Below, one piece after another: positions 8,260-16,500 of a stretch of 31,072 nucleotides of DNA. How positions within the stretch are numbered: the stretch's first letter is position 1; every line of letters begins with the position of its first letter. Where the stretch lies: positions 1 to 31,072 of IMG/VR virus record IMGVR_UViG_3300046462_000732, one strand, 5' to 3'. Both the position numbers and the translations under genes were made by a program. The DNA is from a virus. A model generated the notes under the pieces. The model made no database searches and had not been told where the DNA came from. It saw nothing but the letters and a program-made list of their open reading frames with translations.

Positions 8260-8679
8260 TCACTGCGGTCCGGCGATCAAGTAAACGATCTTGCCGTTCC
8301 CCTTGGCCTCGAGGCCCTTCAGGTAGCCGTTCGAGGGGAATTCGAACATCTGCGTGCCGTCGATCGGAAGGATCGACACGATATCGGATCCGCCCCCCGG
8401 GTCCTGTAGCGTGAGCCGGATCTGAAACCCCGACCCGCCCGCGACCCTCACGTACAGGAGCGTCCCCTGCTGAACCGTATCGGTCGGGCCGACCCCCGAG
8501 AGGGTTGCGAACGATCCGGCGCTCGCGAGGTTCCGCTCGAGGGTTCCGGTTGAGGCGTTGACGAGCTTCTTTTGCGGGGCGAGCGAAAGCGGTTCCGTAT
8601 GGGTCCCGGACGGGAACGACGAGTCAGAGACCACGTCGGGTCCGACCGAGAGACTGCCGTCCAGGACCGCGATCGACAC
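8260..8679 (-). CDS. Small beta-rich virion-region protein
   Basis: A 139-residue protein starting with GTG at 8679, 4 nt after the upstream gene's stop, with GGGAAG as a ribosome site. The sequence is Ser/Gly/Thr-rich with predicted strands, including GTLLYVRVAGGSGFQIRLTL near the middle and GYLKGLEAKGNGKIVYLIAG at the end. The 'FPSNGYLKGLEAKGNGKIVYLIAG' ending is typical of small jelly-roll-like phage beta proteins. No enzyme motif is seen. A decoration or head-stabilising role is inferred from position only. Confidence 0.65.
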   Translation of the reverse strand: MSIAVLDGSLSVGPDVVSDSSFPSGTHTEPLSLAPQKKLVNASTGTLERNLASAGSFATLSGVGPTDTVQQGTLLYVRVAGGSGFQIRLTLQDPGGGSDIVSILPIDGTQMFEFPSNGYLKGLEAKGNGKIVYLIAGPQ

Positions 8680-8682
8680 GGG

Positions 8683-9042
8683 TTACTTCCCGAGCCTGTA
8701 CGATTTGCGGGGATTCCCCATCGAGCCAGCACCGCGCTCGGGGGACGCCGGCGCGTCGAGTTTTTTCAGGAGCTCGCCGGAGGGTGACGTTTCGGTATTG
8801 AGGTCGGACGACTCACCCTGGGGTTGCTTCTTCTGCTCACCCTTCGTGAAGTCGCGGCCCTCGCCGGTCTTCATACCGCCCGGATTGCGGGTGAAGTCGT
8901 TGCCGGCGCCGGTCTTGACGCCGCCCGGGTTTTTGACGAAGTCGTTTCCACCGGTCGTCGGGCCGGTCGCGGTCGAGGCTCCCTTGCCGTTTCCGAAGGG
9001 GCTCTCTTTACCGGTACCGGGATATTTGCCGTCAGCGTTCAT
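8683..9042 (-). CDS. Low-complexity protein with NDF-NPGG repeats and KSYRL tail
   Basis: A 119-residue protein, apparently disordered, rich in Gly, Lys, Pro and Ser. Residues about 33-68 contain two full and one partial copy of a 14-residue repeat built on NDF(V/T)(K/R)NPGG(V/M)KTG; the partial copy is GRDFTKG. The C-terminus is RKSYRLGK. The next gene downstream (9086-9331) ends KKSYRLRG, so the two share a terminal tag. GAGGTGACAG precedes the ATG. No known family is recognised. It may be a flexible capsid-surface or internal protein, but that is inference. Confidence 0.62.
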   Translation of the reverse strand: MNADGKYPGTGKESPFGNGKGASTATGPTTGGNDFVKNPGGVKTGAGNDFTRNPGGMKTGEGRDFTKGEQKKQPQGESSDLNTETSPSGELLKKLDAPASPERGAGSMGNPRKSYRLGK

Positions 9043-9085
9043 CTGTCACCTCGCAGGCCAATCATGGATGGGGGCGCGGAGTGGT

Positions 9086-9331
9086 TCAACCACGCAACCG
9101 ATAAGACTTCTTGGGGGCTTCTTTCGCGGGAGGCTTGAGCGGGGTCTCGCCGTCGGGGCCGGGGTCACGTTTCACCTCGCCGGGCGGATACCCCGGGTAG
9201 ACCTTGGTTGGAGCAACGGCGGCCGGTGGGTCGGGCATCTTGCCGGGTGCCGGTTTCCCGCTGAGCGAGTACTGCCCCGTGTGGTCCCGTAGTCCGGTTG
9301 CGTCTCTCAGCTTGTAAGGTTTCGTCGCCAT
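9086..9331 (-). CDS. Small Pro/Lys-rich protein with KSYRL tail
   Basis: An 81-residue protein, Pro- and Lys-rich and probably disordered. ATG 9331 (MATKPYKLRD) is chosen over an upstream in-frame start because GGAGG lies 7 nt before it. Several Tyr-basic/Ser-Leu motifs recur: PYKLRD near the N-terminus, QYSLSG near residue 23 and KSYRLRG at the very end. The last nearly matches the end of the neighbouring protein at 8683-9042. The gene lies between MuF-type and decoration-like genes. Function unknown. Confidence 0.6.
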   Translation of the reverse strand: MATKPYKLRDATGLRDHTGQYSLSGKPAPGKMPDPPAAVAPTKVYPGYPPGEVKRDPGPDGETPLKPPAKEAPKKSYRLRG

Positions 9332-9341
9332 CCTGGCCTCC

Positions 9342-9361
9342 ACCGCGCCGCGCGGCGCGGT
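9342..9361. repeat. 20-bp palindrome, copy 1
   Basis: A perfect inverted repeat, ACCGCGCCGCGCGGCGCGGT, lies in the 70-bp gap between the MuF-type gene (stop at 9402) and the small gene starting at 9331. It can form a 10-bp-per-arm cruciform or hairpin. It is one of five identical copies in the window. Confidence 0.9.
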
Positions 9362-9401
9362 CCCGTAGCTTCGCGCCCCCAGGGGAGCGGTGCAAGGGGC
9401 G

Positions 9402-10421
9402 CTACTTTCCGAACTTCTCGAGCGGGATCGTCGTCATCTTGGGCCGCGGCGGTACGGGGCCCTTCCGGCCCTCCGCGCGCCAGCGCGCGCTTACCTGCTC
9501 GGCCGGACGCCACGCGAGCGTCGCGGGGATCGGCCACGAAACCCGGTGCGGGATGACGGTCTCGCGATCGTTCGGTCGATTCGGTGGGTGTTGGTAAAGC
9601 CCGAGGTACCAACCGAACGGTTCCTGCATTCGACGGATCTGGCCATGAACCTGGTAGGAGTCCCACGAGGTGCGGTCGTCGAACACCGCGCACAGGATCT
9701 TCGTCATATCGCCAAGCTGCTTGTCCGCCTCCTGCATCCCCTCGTGCGCGGCAGCGTTGTACGCGTACATCGACTCAGTGCGAACGATCCGTTCCGCCCA
9801 GTGTTTCGGAGCCCCCTGGAGGAAAGGCGAGTTTTCGACGAGGTCCTGCCGGACTTCCGCCCATGACTTGCGGGCCACGAGCCCGACCTGAAGCGACTCC
9901 TCGAACTGCCCCACCACCTCTTCGCCGTACCGGTCCAGGATCCCCTTCTTGGCCGGATGCTCAGGCGTCTCATCGCCGGTCGACATCAGCCGGCGCAGCA
10001 TCGACGAATCGGTCCCGGAATAGGCACGGTCGAGGATCGCGGCTTCCTTCAGCGCGAGCGGTCGCGCCCCAACCCCCCTGAATGCCTTCTCGGCGCGTCC
10101 GAGGTAGTCGACGAGGTTACCGACGGACCGGTCGACCGCGTCGTGCCCTTGGTCGACCACGAGCCGCCCCAGGCCCTTCTGGAGTCCCTTCGAGACATCC
10201 CGGACCTGCCGGAGCGTCGCCTGAAGTTGCTCGTGTGTGAACGACCCCTGACCGGGCCCTCCACCGGCACGCGTCGACGCTGCGATCCGTTTCGTCAGGT
10301 CGGCCGCGGCCCGGTCGAGGAGCTTCTGAAGTCGTTTCTGCCCGACCCGGCTCGAAAGGTCGATCGCCTCGGCGCGGTTGCGCTTAACGACGTCGAGTAG
10401 GGCCTCGTCCCGCTTGGCCAT
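9402..10421 (-). CDS. MuF / SPP1 gp7-like head morphogenesis protein
   Basis: A 339-residue minor head protein that associates with the portal during procapsid assembly. The N-terminal 200 residues are helical. The MuF-type core follows: ERIVRTESMYAYNAAAHEGM (about 210-229), then FDDRTSWDSYQVHGQ (about 247-261), then QHPPNRPNDRE (about 277-287) and a C-terminal extension. The family pattern is 'RTE...N.a', 'D.RTc..C...hG' and 'HP.CRC'. Here Ser replaces the Cys after RT, and Asn/Asp fall where HP.CRC usually has Cys. GAGAGGAT precedes the ATG. Its place directly downstream of the portal gene fits the call. Confidence 0.85.
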   Translation of the reverse strand: MAKRDEALLDVVKRNRAEAIDLSSRVGQKRLQKLLDRAAADLTKRIAASTRAGGGPGQGSFTHEQLQATLRQVRDVSKGLQKGLGRLVVDQGHDAVDRSVGNLVDYLGRAEKAFRGVGARPLALKEAAILDRAYSGTDSSMLRRLMSTGDETPEHPAKKGILDRYGEEVVGQFEESLQVGLVARKSWAEVRQDLVENSPFLQGAPKHWAERIVRTESMYAYNAAAHEGMQEADKQLGDMTKILCAVFDDRTSWDSYQVHGQIRRMQEPFGWYLGLYQHPPNRPNDRETVIPHRVSWPIPATLAWRPAEQVSARWRAEGRKGPVPPRPKMTTIPLEKFGK

Positions 10422-10584
10422 TACGGATCCTCTCGAGTCGGCGGGTCGCGGCCCAGCAGAGGTCGCACAGACAGGTCTTCAGGACCCCGCTCTGGCACCG
10501 GCGTGCCGCGTGGTCGGAGATTAACCGGATGAGCCTGTCGATCTCGATCTGCTCGGGAGCAGGCGGTTGAACGCGGCGACGCAT
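10384..10584 (-). CDS. Small Cys-containing protein between portal and MuF genes
   Basis: A 66-residue basic protein filling the gap between the portal stop (10610) and the MuF start (10421), which it overlaps by 38 nt. It is probably helical (IEIDRLIRLISDHAARRC) with four cysteines grouped as C-x9-C-x-C-x2-C, which may bind a metal. No family is recognised. The start is weakly supported: the nearest GAGGCG lies about 22 nt upstream. The fit between neighbours and the non-random composition favour a real gene. Confidence 0.55.
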   Translation of the reverse strand: MRRRVQPPAPEQIEIDRLIRLISDHAARRCQSGVLKTCLCDLCWAATRRLERIRNGQAGRGPTRRR

Positions 10585-10609
10585 TCACGATCGTGAACAC
10601 GCGGCGCCT

Positions 10610-12436
10610 CTACTTCAAACCGGGTGGCTTCGGAGCTTTCGGTGCGAACGGATTCGGCGGCCTTTTGGGCATCCCGGGTTTCGGCTCGGGTTCGCTCTCG
10701 TCGTCCTCGTCGTCATCTTCCCCGGGAGCGTCGTCTTTCCCAACCGGGCCACCCGCGGGCGGGAACATCGTGGCCTGCCGGACCTGGTCTTCTTGGTTCG
10801 ACTTCTGAACCTTCCCCCACTCCTCGGCGGGGTCGCGGTTGAAGATCGTCGCGGCTTCCTCGACCGCCGTTTGCTGCGACAGAACCGCTTTGCCGCCCGA
10901 CGCGAGCTGGACTGCCTGTACGGCCTGGTTCTTGTCCTGGGCCGTCAGCGGGAACCATTCGCCCCACCCGAGGTCGATCCGCTCGCCTTTGCCCGGAACC
11001 CGTTCGACTTCTTCGAACATCGGGATATCGGGTTCGGGTTCTTCTGACTTCGGTTCCGGGATCCCGTCTGGTCCGATCTTCGGGGGGTCCGGGGGAGGCT
11101 TCGGAACCGGCACCATCTTGGGCGGCAGATCGATCGATTCGACTGCTTCGACCGAATTGGATTCAGCCTCAGAAGATTCGCTTTCTGATTCCGACTTCGG
11201 GTCGGCCGGAACCTGAATCGTGACGGGTCGGCCGTTACGCTCGCGCGCGACCCGGAGCTGCTGCTCGATGAGCAGCTTGATCCCGGCCCCATAGAGCTCT
11301 CGGTGAACGGCTGCCTTCCCGAGCATCGGAGCGTAGATCGCTTTGATCGCGACCGAGCTCGTACCGGCCGCCGCGACCTGATCGGGGTCCGGGATCACGC
11401 ACTGGCAGGCCTCGAGGATCGACGCGCGCGCGTCCGCCTTCGCGGCGAGTCCGGCCGTGACGCCCGAGCCAGCAATCTCGAGGTAGTGGGCATCGCCGTT
11501 CTCGCCGACCGTCAGGGCGTTGTCCGACCCCTTCTTGATCCCGGTCCGGCCCGCGACGATCGCGTTCATCTTCAGGACCACGGTTGGGTCGAGGTTGAGG
11601 ATCGTGCCGCGCGAGATGACGGAGTTCAGGAGGTCGAGCGAGTCCATCGCGTCGTACTGCCCGTGGTAGTCCGGAACCCCCTCGGGGTCGCTCGACGGCT
11701 GATTTTGAATCCAAACAAACGGGCAGAACCCGAACCCGTGTTGGACTTTACCTTGGGGATCCTCGATCCACATCGGCTCGACGCCCGGTTTGAAAGGCGC
11801 CGGCAAGAACGACACCGTCGCGTCCGGGGTCCAGTCCTGACGCTGCCAGTAGTAGTTCCGAACGATACGCTTCTTCAGAGCGTCGTACTCGTCTTCGTGC
11901 GTGATGGTGAACTCCGAGACGTGCGCGACGATCTGCTTCTTCCGGTCTTCCCACTCGTGCACGTAAAGGTTCCGGACGTTGTGGACCTCGACCCGCGGCT
12001 TACCGCGGTCGAACGCCCACGAGATTCCGACGGACCCGGTGGCGCCCCCGAGGTTTCGGGCCTGCACCATCGCGACCCTCAGGCCCTCTTCTTTCGCGAG
12101 CGCTTCCGCGTAATCTTGCGTGTCGGGGTCGCCCGAGCAGAGAAGTCGGGGCCAGCGGTCTTCCCCGAACAGCATGTTGGTGAAGGCTTCGACGATCGTT
12201 TTGCCGATCCGGATCGGCGCCGACGGCCGACGCTGACGAAGCGGGATGTAGAAGCTCGCGACCTCGGCCGTGATGAGCGGCTGCATGGCCTCCGAGCCGC
12301 GGCGCTGAATTCGGCCGTCGAAGTCGTACTGCTTGTAATCGTGTTGGGTGCAGTCGAAGTACTGGAGCATCCTGGTGAGCTCGAAGTACCGCTCGCTCTT
12401 GATGATCGCGGATGCTTTAAAGTCGTCGTCCGCCAT
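10610..12436 (-). CDS. Portal protein (SPP1 gp6-like) with acidic linker
   Basis: A 608-residue protein that forms the dodecameric portal through which DNA enters the head. ATG 12436 (MADDDFKASA) overlaps the upstream stop as TGATG; the frame continues upstream only as Arg-rich shadow. Portal-like features are the N-terminal clip region (ITAEVASFYIPLRQRRPSAP), the segment VEVHNVRNLYVHEWEDRKKQ, and the core DYHGQYDAMDSLDLLNSVIS. C-terminal crown helices contain WGEWFPLTAQDKNQAVQAVQ. About residues 408-475 form a Ser/Glu then Pro/Lys-rich linker (ESESESSEAES, PKPPPDPPK) that separates the core from these helices. The last 60 residues are again acidic (DDEDDESEPEPKP) and end in a Pro/Lys tail. 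Its neighbours, MuF downstream and capsid genes beyond, support the call. Confidence 0.87.
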   Translation of the reverse strand: MADDDFKASAIIKSERYFELTRMLQYFDCTQHDYKQYDFDGRIQRRGSEAMQPLITAEVASFYIPLRQRRPSAPIRIGKTIVEAFTNMLFGEDRWPRLLCSGDPDTQDYAEALAKEEGLRVAMVQARNLGGATGSVGISWAFDRGKPRVEVHNVRNLYVHEWEDRKKQIVAHVSEFTITHEDEYDALKKRIVRNYYWQRQDWTPDATVSFLPAPFKPGVEPMWIEDPQGKVQHGFGFCPFVWIQNQPSSDPEGVPDYHGQYDAMDSLDLLNSVISRGTILNLDPTVVLKMNAIVAGRTGIKKGSDNALTVGENGDAHYLEIAGSGVTAGLAAKADARASILEACQCVIPDPDQVAAAGTSSVAIKAIYAPMLGKAAVHRELYGAGIKLLIEQQLRVARERNGRPVTIQVPADPKSESESESSEAESNSVEAVESIDLPPKMVPVPKPPPDPPKIGPDGIPEPKSEEPEPDIPMFEEVERVPGKGERIDLGWGEWFPLTAQDKNQAVQAVQLASGGKAVLSQQTAVEEAATIFNRDPAEEWGKVQKSNQEDQVRQATMFPPAGGPVGKDDAPGEDDDEDDESEPEPKPGMPKRPPNPFAPKAPKPPGLK

Positions 12437-12714
12437 CACCGGGCCCTCGCGCGGGCGGCCGCGGAGCCCGCGAGCGGCGCGGCAGCGGCCGGCATCGGAC
12501 GCGCGCGTTCGGCTCGTCCTTCTTCGATCATTCGCTCGGCTTCTGCCGAGAGCGATACGCCGAGGATCTCGTCCGGCTCCTCGACCGCGCCGCGCGGCGC
12601 GGTACCGGCCCGGTCGAGCGCCGGCGACAACCGGCACCCAACCTCGAGGAGCGCGAGACCGGCCCCGTACAGGGCGAGTCCCGCGACGTCGCCGACGAGC
12701 GTCCTGAACCTCAT
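12436..12714 (-). CDS. Small protein with hydrophobic N-terminus; contains the 20-bp palindrome in frame
   Basis: A 92-residue protein. ATG 12714 follows AAGGGA, and an in-frame upstream start would run into the neighbouring gene. The N-terminus (FRTLVGDVAGLALYGAGLAL) is hydrophobic enough to be a membrane segment, followed by a Cys. The C-terminal half is Glu then Ala/Arg-rich. Residues about 38-44 (TAPRGAV) are encoded by one copy of the repeated palindrome. The gene ends on the portal start (TGATG). No family is recognised. Confidence 0.6.
   Translation of the reverse strand: MRFRTLVGDVAGLALYGAGLALLEVGCRLSPALDRAGTAPRGAVEEPDEILGVSLSAEAERMIEEGRAERARPMPAAAAPLAGSAAARARAR
12584..12603. repeat. 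20-bp palindrome, copy 2 (inside a gene)
   Basis: An identical copy of ACCGCGCCGCGCGGCGCGGT inside the small gene upstream of the portal. It is read in frame as T-A-P-R-G-A-V. It is the only copy that clearly lies within a coding frame. Confidence 0.9.
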
Positions 12715-12755
12715 CTGTTCCCTTCTAGCCCCCGGGGACCGGGGACTCAAACGGC

Positions 12756-13517
12756 TCAGGCGAGGACCGAGAACCAAACCGTGATCGTGACGCTACCGGC
12801 CGTGAGAGCCGCGAGCGTGTGGCCTCCATCGGGCGTGAAGGTCGCGTTGAGTTGCTGGGCCGAGAACTTCCCTTGCGCGTGAGCACCGGTGCGGGGCGAT
12901 AGGGAACCGGTCGCGGCGCCCGTGAAGACGTCCATCTGGCTCACGATCGCGGCCGCGACGGTGCCGCCGATGTCGAGCTTCACGGCCGAGACCGAGCCGC
13001 CCGAGAACAGGGTCGTGACGAGTACTTCGTGCGCGAGCACGATCGCGTTCGCCGGCAGGGCAGCGCCGATCGCGACTACTTGGGCTTCGCCCGCGACCGC
13101 GTCCGTCAGGGTCGCGTCCGTCACCGTCACGGTGCGCTTCTGGAGCGCAATCGCGGCGTCTGCCGATGCTTTCACTTCCGCGAGTGCGGTCTCAACGTTC
13201 TGCGCCGTGAAGAGCGAACCGGCATCTTCGATTCCGACGGCTGAGGCGCCCGAACCAGTCGCGGTCGACGCGAGGCTGGCGTTGAGCCCGACCATCATGA
13301 TCTCTTCGAGTTCGACTTCGTTCGCCCCTTTTGCGTGCGCCGCAACCGCTTTGGCGGCTGCTGCCGCGACCGTCGGGTCCGTTGTCGGCACCAGCAAGGC
13401 GCCAGCCCCGGTGGCCTGACTGTAGGAGAACGCGTCGACGACGCTATCGAGCGTGACACCAGGAAGCAGTTTGCCGCCCGCGAACGTGACGGTGTTGATC
13501 AAAAAGTAGGTCGCCAT
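12756..13517 (-). CDS. Virion-associated protein with fibre-like repeat, function unknown
   Basis: A 253-residue Ala/Val/Thr-rich protein. ATG 13517 follows GAGGAGAA and is preferred to an upstream frame extension. The N-terminus (LINTVTFAGGKLLPGVTLDS) forms beta structure, followed by an Ala-rich helix. The middle holds LFTAQNVETALAEVKASADA, which resembles the 'F....VE.AL.EL' modules of phage tail fibres. The second half is strand-rich (AIGAALPANAIVLAHEVLVT). It lies just downstream of the large spike gene. A fibre accessory or decoration role is plausible; the sequence does not settle it. Confidence 0.66.
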   Translation of the reverse strand: MATYFLINTVTFAGGKLLPGVTLDSVVDAFSYSQATGAGALLVPTTDPTVAAAAAKAVAAHAKGANEVELEEIMMVGLNASLASTATGSGASAVGIEDAGSLFTAQNVETALAEVKASADAAIALQKRTVTVTDATLTDAVAGEAQVVAIGAALPANAIVLAHEVLVTTLFSGGSVSAVKLDIGGTVAAAIVSQMDVFTGAATGSLSPRTGAHAQGKFSAQQLNATFTPDGGHTLAALTAGSVTITVWFSVLA

Positions 13518-13575
13518 CTTGGGTTCTCCTCGGGAGTACCCAATGATGTCAGAGCCCGGCAGACGCCGCAACGAA

Positions 13576-16500
13576 TCAGGTCGAGCAGTTTCCCGGATTC
13601 ATCAGGACCCAGTTGGCGGCACCGCCTCCGAGGGTTGCGTTGATCGTATAGACGATCTCGGCGTACCCGGGTCCAAACGTAGGAGCCCCCGGAACGTGAC
13701 AGAGCGTAACGGCCCCCGCGTTTTTGATCGTCAGGTCGAAGAGTCCGGAGAAGTTGAAGATCTTGACGATCGCCCCCGGTTTAACCGGAACGTCGTTGTA
13801 GAAGGTAACGATGTGCCCCTCGCCATCAGGTGAAAGCGCGAGCTCGGTGATCGATGCCGTCAGGCGAATGTCGTGTGTGGTTCCATAGCCGGCGGATGTA
13901 TCGCCCGAGATGATCTGTACCTGAAGTTCCGGCGGAACTTGGGAACCGTCAAACTGCTGATACTCCTTAACGACCCACACACCCGACCCGATATGGATCC
14001 AGGTGATGAACGACGATTTGCCCGATACCGAACCGGCATCGGTCCAGGGGTTCGTGATGAAGTTCCCATTCCAGGTAATTTCGGTTCCCCCGGCTTGAGG
14101 GCGGAAGTAAAGTGTGAGCGTCCACCAAAGTGGAGGATTCACACCGTTGAACTTCGGCTGGTTGACCTTGAGGCTGCTGGAATAGATGACGTGTTGCTCG
14201 AACCCATTCAGTAGATCGGGCGAGATCTCATCAGGCGTCGGCCCGGTGTTGATCGGGCACAGGTAGTAGTTTCCGAACGTCCCGTCGGGGGTTGCGCTTC
14301 CCCCCTTGGAGAGAAGCTGCATCGTTGTGTCCGTCATGTTCGACAGATCGACGAGAGACCACGACCCACCGTTCGTCCAGACAGACCAACGCGGTTTAAC
14401 GGTACCGGCGAACTGCGACCCGATCGTCGTGATGTGTACGATCGTGCCAGTACCGGCCTGCGTAGGTTCGAACGTATAGAGGTCCCCCGAGTGACACATG
14501 TCGAACTCGATCGCCGCGATGGTCGTATTGTTCGCCGCATGCATGCGGATAAAGTTGCCTAGGTGCAGGCTGTCCGCGTTGTTCTCCCAATGGCACGTTT
14601 GAAACTTGAGCTGGTTACAGGCGTTGTTGTTATCGGCCGGTCGAAAGAACGTGCTGGCCTGCCCGATGTTCGCCTGAAACAGCGCACCAGTAAAAGACGA
14701 CTCACCTAGTCCCTCCAGATCGAGACCGACCCCACATGCTTGGGCCGATAGGCCGATCGACTTGTGTGTATTCGAGCCGATGTAGTGAAGCCCTCGCCCG
14801 CACCCTACGACCGCAAGATCGTCTTGCGTACAGGCGAACGTTGTGTCGAAGTCGATACCAATTTTGAAGTTCGCGAATATGACATCGGTCAACTTGCAAT
14901 TGACCCAATCGTGAGCGAGTCCTGTATTCCGTCCAAGTCCGGTACCCGTACCATAACCCGGTCCAACAACGGCGAAGTGCGCGAGCGTCGGTCCCACGTA
15001 CGGTTGGCCGTCCACTTCTAAGAAACCACCCGAAAACACGCGTACGGTCGAGCCGTATTGCAGATCGGTTCTTAGCCAGTCGTCTGAACCAAATACCGAC
15101 TGGGCGAGTGTAGCGGCGCCATGTCCGCTGATCTTAAGCCCGGGAATCGTAATCTGATCAAGCGGACCCGACAGCGCGTACGCGCGCGCACTACCCGGTA
15201 TCAGAACCTCTTTACCTCGAGCCTGTGCGAAGGCGATCGCGTCGTTGAACGACGCGAGATTGTCGGTGCCGTAGCAGAATCGCAGGGAGCTCCCGGCGAC
15301 AGTTGCACCTGGGGAGATCGTGACGTTGTGCGAGTTGACGAGCGCAGAGATCGTCGCCGCGTGTTGAACACTCCGGTAGAACGTCTGCCCCGAAAGACTC
15401 GGCGGCGCCGGGTAGATGTATGCGCTGGTGTTGCTCGCGACCGAGACGACGTTGTATTCGGCAGACGCAATCTTGATCCGCTGGCCCGTAAAAAACTCCG
15501 TCGTGAACAGAGTACCGGACCCTGTGAGCAAATAGCCTTCATTCGCGACGAACGAAGTACTAGTCGTGACGGTTCCGGTCCCGACAGTTTTCGGCGTGTG
15601 AATCAGGACGATCTTGCCGACGTCGGCCGCCGTGAAGGTCGTCGCGGTCGACTGGAGGTTGTTGACGCTTCCGCCCGACAACACACCGTCAGCGGCCCCC
15701 GCGACATCGGAGATAGCTCCGAAACTCAGAACGTCCACGGGACCACTGACGACCAGTTGACCTGTTGTGTCGGTGATCAACGATCCCGCGCCGTATCGAC
15801 CAAGCCGCTGCGCCCGCATATCGATATCGGGCATCGCGGTCGAGTTACCAGAAGACGCGATACTGGCGCCGATACAAGACTTCAACGCGACCCGGACGTC
15901 GTGGGCTTGTGCGTAAACAGACCCAAACAGATCGTTCCCTTGCGTGTCGTACACCGACGGGTGGTCCTGCGAGATCCAGAACTGGCACCCGGTCGCGCGG
16001 AATGCCGAATTGGTCGGGAGCTCCTGCGAACCGATCTGGGTTTTGGCTTCGACGTACACGAAACCAGACCCGGAATAAGTACCGTTGCCGACAGACCCAA
16101 CGAGTGTGAAGGTGTTGGCATCGGACACCGTCACGGTCCAGAAACCGTTGGCGCTGGTGTTGCCTAGCGCTCCGAAGACTTCGATCCGATCGCCTGTTTT
16201 GAGAAGGTGCGCCGCCGCCGTGCATACGATAGGGGCTGTGTTCGTCGCAGCCGTAATGGCAAAGTTACGTTGGTTCCAGATCAAACCACCTTCGATATCG
16301 ACGGCACCACCGAGAAAGTCGATCGCGACGTCCCAGTCGCCCGTATACGCGCTGGCGTTGACGGGTGACATGTACCACTCGCAATTCTTCATCAGAATCG
16401 AGCCAGCGCCCGACCCGACTCCGCCTCCACTATTCACGATTGCGTTGTTGCCCTCGGCTTCGACATCGTACAGGGCAAGGCGCGCGTTACCGCCCGCCAG

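Noticed and set aside
10584-10597. 14-bp palindrome TTCACGATCGTGAA before the small gene at 10384-10584
   Set aside because: A single occurrence with no promoter elements around it; chance is adequate.
11303-12784. 493-codon plus-strand open frame
   Set aside because: It lies opposite the portal gene; its sequence is Arg/Val/Asp-rich, typical of antisense frames in GC-rich DNA, and the minus frame has recognisable portal motifs.
15121-16167. 348-codon plus-strand open frame
   Set aside because: Opposite the spike gene; Arg/Asp-rich without domains.
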